DNA of 8,775 nt from an uncultured Bacteroidota bacterium (lineage in GTDB: Bacteria; Bacteroidota; Bacteroidia; Chitinophagales; Chitinophagaceae): assembly GCA_946479615.1 (NCBI GenBank), contig CAMLGR010000178.1:1-8775 (forward strand). The letters run 5' to 3'. Numbering within the stretch: position 1 is the first letter of the stretch; the number at the start of each line of letters is the position of its first letter. Shown here one piece after another: positions 6,095 through 8,775 of this stretch. The position numbers were made by a program, and so were the translations under genes. The notes beneath the pieces are model-generated. The model did not search any database, was not told the DNA's origin, and was given only the letters and a program-made list of their open reading frames with translations.

Positions 6095-6137
6095 TTTATT
6101 CAATGTTTAAACATTGTACATTTGTCCACTAAATTTG
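6095..6137 (+). promoter_or_regulatory. Tandem candidate promoters of the OB-fold/YceI unit
   Basis: Two exact TAnnTTTG elements lie close together: TACATTTG (6117-6124), with TTTA (6095-6098) 18 bp upstream, and TAAATTTG (6130-6137), with TTTA (6106-6109) 20 bp upstream. The first would give a leader of about 20 nt to the ATG at 6151. The second would give a nearly leaderless transcript. The first is favoured. Confidence 0.5.
6101..6116. promoter_or_regulatory. 16-bp perfect palindrome filling the promoter spacer (candidate operator)
   Basis: CAATGTTTAAACATTG is a perfect 8+8 palindrome. It occupies almost the whole 18-bp spacer between TTTA (6095-6098) and TACATTTG (6117-6124), a classical position for a dimeric repressor. 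It is not followed by a T run. No regulator gene is adjacent, so the binding protein is unknown. Confidence 0.5.
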
Positions 6138-6150
6138 TAGAATTTAACTA

Positions 6151-7044
6151 ATGACCGTGACAGAAAATCAAACGACCAGCGTAAACAAGACCAAATGGCT
6201 ATTGATCATTTTTGCCGGCCTGGTACTGATCGCCTTTTTTATTCCCTGGGTATCCTGGGATGCCAATAAGGTCAGCGGTGCCGATATGCCCCTGGGAAAT
6301 TTCTTCCGGTTATCTGAAGAATCGTACGGACTGGCAGCTCCTTTTCCCAAATTGAATTTTCTATTGCCTGCTGTATGGCTGATCCCGGTGCTTGCCGCTT
6401 TCACTTTATTATTGGCGTTTCTTAACCGCAGGTCGTTATTCGTTTTTATTCTTACCGGCCTGCTGGCGCTGAGCCATGCTACGATTTATATCCTCTTCAC
6501 AAATGTATTGCGCGACCTGGGCGCTAAACAATCCTGGCAAATTGGCCTTTATATAACAATTATCGGCGCTGCGGGCATTATTCTTGTCAGTGCACAGACC
6601 GGGGTGAGAAAGGTTGCCTGGATCATCCTGGGACCCGTTATCGTTTACAGCGGGTTTTATGAAGTATCCAAATATTTAGAAAATGAAAAATTTGAAGATA
6701 CCGCGAACACATCTTCATCTTATACTGTTACTGCAGATGACCTGATCAAAGAATTTGAAGCGAATGATAGTTCCGCCAATGCGAAATACCGGGAACAAAT
6801 AGTAACAGTGAATGGAAATATTTCGGCCGTGGAATTGCCCAATGATTCTACCGTTAATATTAAATTCTCTAATACAGCAGGTTCCTATGCCATTTTTCCT
6901 TTTCATGACGGGGAACTGGCTGCTGCAAAACAATTAAAAGCCGGGGACAGTGTCTCCATAAAAGCTTCCTGCAGCGGTGGTGTATTGAGTGAAATACTCG
7001 GTATTGAATCGATAACATTTAAACGTTGTACCCTGAACAAATAA
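6151..7044 (+). CDS. Five-helix membrane protein with C-terminal OB-fold (tRNA_anti-like) domain
   Basis: The 297-residue product has five predicted membrane helices (about 15-37, 68-90, 95-118, 130-148, 153-173), an acidic, Ser/Thr-rich linker (178-190) and a C-terminal domain (191-294). That domain follows the tRNA_anti-like/OB_putative pattern: YTVTADDLIKEFEANDSSANAKY, then REQIVTVNGNISAVE, then a GDSVSIKASCSGG strand and a closing SITFKRC. Cys274 and Cys293 could form a disulfide. With five helices the domain is predicted to face the opposite side of the membrane from the N-terminus, probably the periplasm. Despite the family name, a tRNA role is unlikely for such a location; ligand and function are unknown. 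The yceI-like gene starts 32 nt downstream with no terminator between, so the two are likely co-transcribed. Confidence 0.8.
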   Translation: MTVTENQTTSVNKTKWLLIIFAGLVLIAFFIPWVSWDANKVSGADMPLGNFFRLSEESYGLAAPFPKLNFLLPAVWLIPVLAAFTLLLAFLNRRSLFVFILTGLLALSHATIYILFTNVLRDLGAKQSWQIGLYITIIGAAGIILVSAQTGVRKVAWIILGPVIVYSGFYEVSKYLENEKFEDTANTSSSYTVTADDLIKEFEANDSSANAKYREQIVTVNGNISAVELPNDSTVNIKFSNTAGSYAIFPFHDGELAAAKQLKAGDSVSIKASCSGGVLSEILGIESITFKRCTLNK

Positions 7045-7076
7045 TAAAACAACCTCACCCAACAAAACACAGTAAA

Positions 7077-7622
7077 ATGAAAAAAACCTTCCTGATCCTG
7101 GCTTTGGTCACTTTGACCGGCAGCCTTTATGCACAAAAGAAAACAACAACATCGGCAACGGTGACATTTGATGCCACCACGTCTCTCGATAATCTTCCTA
7201 AAGCAGAAAACAAAACTGTCATTGCGGCTATCGATACCAAGACAGGCGCCTTGCAGTTTGAAGCAACTGTCAAGAACTTTGCTTTTGCCAACCCTACGAT
7301 CCAGGGACACTTTAATGGCGCCAACTGGATGAACTCCGACACATATCCTACTTTCACATTTAAAGGCGGCCTGGCCAGCGCTACTCCTGTAGACTTCACT
7401 AAAAACGGTACTTATAAAGTGAATGTAGAAGGTGTGCTGACTGTAAAAGGAAAAGAACAAAAAGTAAAAACACCGGCTACTATCGTAGTAAAAGACGGGG
7501 CTATTTCAGCTACTTCTGATTTCTCTATCAAACTGGCCGATTATGAAATCACCGGTGCACCGATCGAAGCCGGCAAAGTTGCCAGGGAACCAAAGATCAG
7601 CGTGAGCGCAGATTTTCAATAA
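7077..7622 (+). CDS. YceI-family exported protein
   Basis: The start is ATG 7077 rather than an upstream in-frame TTG (7026) inside the previous gene, because it opens a clean signal peptide: MKKTFLILALVTLTGSLYA, cleavage after Ala19. The mature part (about 162 residues) has the YceI lipocalin-like pattern: an N-terminal SATVTFDATTSLDNLP, a central FKNPTIQGHFNGANW-like segment (FANPTIQGHFNGANWMNS), YPTFTFKG, then GVLTVKGKEQKVKTPATI, and a closing strand set. YceI proteins bind isoprenoid or fatty-acid-like lipids in the periplasm. The usual C-terminal region is present, and the length is close to the roughly 190 residues of E. coli YceI. It is the second gene of a two-gene unit with the OB-fold membrane protein and is followed by a terminator. 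The lipid ligand is not determinable from sequence. Confidence 0.9.
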   Translation: MKKTFLILALVTLTGSLYAQKKTTTSATVTFDATTSLDNLPKAENKTVIAAIDTKTGALQFEATVKNFAFANPTIQGHFNGANWMNSDTYPTFTFKGGLASATPVDFTKNGTYKVNVEGVLTVKGKEQKVKTPATIVVKDGAISATSDFSIKLADYEITGAPIEAGKVAREPKISVSADFQ

Positions 7623-7642
7623 ATACATTTACTTTTCAATAG

Positions 7643-7671
7643 AAGCCATCCTTGTGCAGGATGGCTTTTTT
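7643..7671 (+). terminator. Intrinsic terminator after the YceI gene
   Basis: A 10-bp perfect stem (AAGCCATCCT 7643-7652 with AGGATGGCTT 7658-7667), 5-nt loop and six T residues (7666-7671) lie 20 nt after the stop codon. It closes the OB-fold/YceI unit and separates it from mgsA. Confidence 0.88.
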
Positions 7672-7762
7672 ATTACCAGGAAGATGGATAATCGTTCGCA
7701 TTACGAGAATCTTTATCGTTTACAACTTCAAAATTTTATCTTGTGCGCCGAAATACCTCTAC

Positions 7763-8218
7763 ATGAATACCAGGATCCTCAACAGTAAAAAAAGAATTGC
7801 GCTTGTGGCCCACGACAATATGAAACACGAACTGATCGATTGGGCCGTTTATAACAAGACTGCGCTTTCCAAACACAATCTCTATGCAACCGGCACTACG
7901 GGATCTATGCTGGAATCGGTATTATCACAAACTGTTATCAAATTCCTGAGTGGCCCGCTTGGTGGTGACCAGCAGATCGGAGCCAGTATCGCCGAAGGCA
8001 AATTGGATGTATTGATTTTCTTCTGGGACCCGATGGAAGCACAGCCACACGACCCCGATATAAAAGCATTGCTGAGAGTAGCTGCTACCTGGAATATTCC
8101 TACGGCGTGTAACAGGGCCACAGCAGATTTTATGCTTACTTCGCCATTGATGTATACGGAATATCAACCGGTATTGGCCGACTATTCGAGCTATGTAAAC
8201 AGGAAATTAAATCCCTGA
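7763..8218 (+). CDS. mgsA: Methylglyoxal synthase
   Basis: MgsA converts dihydroxyacetone phosphate to methylglyoxal and phosphate, a bypass of lower glycolysis used when phosphate is short or sugar phosphates accumulate; it is cytosolic. The 151 residues from ATG 7763 match the 152 of E. coli MgsA with a constant offset of two: AHD with His17/Asp18, ATGTTG (42-47) for phosphate binding, GPLGGDQQ with the catalytic Asp69 (E. coli D71), FFWDP with Asp89, and PHDPD with His96 and Asp99. All catalytic residues are present. The in-frame TTG at 7652 would add 37 residues unlike any family member and lies in the preceding terminator, so it is rejected. The gene follows a terminator and converges with the T9SS-tail gene (20-nt gap), so it is likely monocistronic; its promoter is not clear. 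Confidence 0.96.
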   Translation: MNTRILNSKKRIALVAHDNMKHELIDWAVYNKTALSKHNLYATGTTGSMLESVLSQTVIKFLSGPLGGDQQIGASIAEGKLDVLIFFWDPMEAQPHDPDIKALLRVAATWNIPTACNRATADFMLTSPLMYTEYQPVLADYSSYVNRKLNP

Positions 8219-8238
8219 AGAACGAAGAATAACAGGTT

Positions 8239-8775
8239 TTATAAATTGTGTTTGACAAACTGCATTACTTTGGTAAACTCATTGCAGCGTACATCTAGAT
8301 AATAAACTCCTGCCGGAAGTTTATCGATACTAACAGAGAAATTATTTCTTCCTGCTGTTACCCGGCGGGAATTTTGATTGAGGAGTTTTCCATTGGTATC
8401 AAATAAGCGGTATCTCATTATTCCATCTCCTTTCATTCCTGTCTCCAGCATTATTTCATCAATAGCAGGGTTTGGATATAACCGTACATGACTGGCATTC
8501 TCAACCGGCAGCGAAACGATTTTGGAGTAAACAGATTTTCCATCGATATCGGTTTGTTTCAAACGATAATACAACATCCCCTTTCCCAGTGAAGCAACTG
8601 CCGGATCAGTAAAATTGTAAGTATGCAAACCACTTGCATTTGCCGCATCAACCTTTCCTGTTTTTTCAAATTGAATACCATCCAGGCTTCTTTCAACGAT
8701 AAAGCCGGAATCATTCACTTCATTATCGGTTTTCCATACCAGAATGGCATCATTCCTGACAAGCTTACCATTGAA
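8239..8775 (-). CDS. C-terminal part of a T9SS-exported protein (sorting tail)
   Basis: The reading frame is open from the window edge to the stop at 8239-8241, so this is the 178-residue C-terminal end of a larger protein whose N-terminus lies beyond position 8775. The methionine-like start at 8718 is an internal GTG (Val), not a gene start. The visible part begins with a typical Bacteroidota module before the tail: LVWKTDNEVNDSGFIVERS.DG..FEK.G, then YRLKQTDIDGKSVYSKIVSL. The last 80 or so residues are a type A T9SS C-terminal signal: RLYPNPAIDEIML, YRLFDTNGKLL, FSVSIDKLPAGVYYLDVR, and a final Lys-rich strand. Such proteins are carried through the outer membrane by the PorN/PorK/SprA machine and anchored or released. 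The catalytic or binding domain is not in the window. Confidence 0.9.
   Translation of the reverse strand, partial: FNGKLVRNDAILVWKTDNEVNDSGFIVERSLDGIQFEKTGKVDAANASGLHTYNFTDPAVASLGKGMLYYRLKQTDIDGKSVYSKIVSLPVENASHVRLYPNPAIDEIMLETGMKGDGIMRYRLFDTNGKLLNQNSRRVTAGRNNFSVSIDKLPAGVYYLDVRCNEFTKVMQFVKHNL

Noticed and set aside
6903..7460. Minus-strand open frame across the OB-fold/YceI junction
   Set aside because: It spans two well-supported plus-strand genes and the translation is Cys/Ser-rich without family features, typical of antisense frames.
7712..7744. Promoter of mgsA with TATCTTGT as -7 element
   Set aside because: Two of the six defined bases of TAnnTTTG mismatch and the -33 candidate spacing (21 bp) is off, so support is too weak to list.
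8219..8238. Shared terminator between the converging mgsA and T9SS-tail genes
   Set aside because: The 20-nt gap contains no stem with a T run on either strand.

Overview
The window reads as an ordinary chromosomal stretch from a Bacteroidota bacterium, most likely of the Chitinophagales/Chitinophagaceae type. Evidence for this is the type IX secretion (T9SS) sorting tail on the last protein, a RecA with a Bacteroidota-style N-terminus, starts preceded by A-rich rather than Shine-Dalgarno sequence, and several promoters fitting the Bacteroidota pattern (TTTG-like element, about 19 bp, TAnnTTTG). Species cannot be named from this alone.

Layout. Positions 1-252 hold no gene I can support, only a weak terminator-like hairpin and a 37-bp perfect inverted repeat. 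Positions 253-3858 (minus strand) are a probable three-gene operon, transcribed right to left: a secreted glucosaminidase-domain protein, a membrane-anchored SGNH hydrolase-fold protein, and an MBOAT O-acyltransferase. Together they resemble a machine that moves acetyl groups across the inner membrane onto a cell-wall or exopolysaccharide polymer (PatA/PatB- or AlgI/AlgJ-like). The glucosaminidase makes peptidoglycan the favoured substrate. Positions 4037-4741 (plus) encode a PAP2-like polytopic membrane protein. Positions 4957-5988 (plus) are recA, with two candidate promoters, a 21-bp dyad and a strong terminator. Positions 6151-7622 (plus) are a two-gene unit: a five-helix membrane protein with an extracytoplasmic OB-fold (tRNA_anti-like) domain, then an exported YceI-family protein, closed by a terminator. 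Positions 7763-8218 (plus) are mgsA, methylglyoxal synthase. Positions 8239-8775 (minus) are the C-terminal end of a T9SS-exported protein that continues beyond the window.

The most unusual content is in the gaps. Four intergenic sites carry long, nearly perfect hairpins assembled from reiterated words of about 7 nt (CTATGTG, TTATGAA, CACTTAA types). Three of them begin within 0-30 nt of a stop codon, and the fourth ends six bases before a start codon. Two hairpins of one family, in different gaps, differ by exactly one 7-bp unit present in both arms, and a third partial copy of that word lies in the recA leader. These look like an intergenic repeat system evolving by 7-nt steps. Their function (transcript end, mRNA protection, attenuation, or a passive repeat) is open. 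Promoter-embedded palindromes before recA and before the OB-fold gene are candidate operators.
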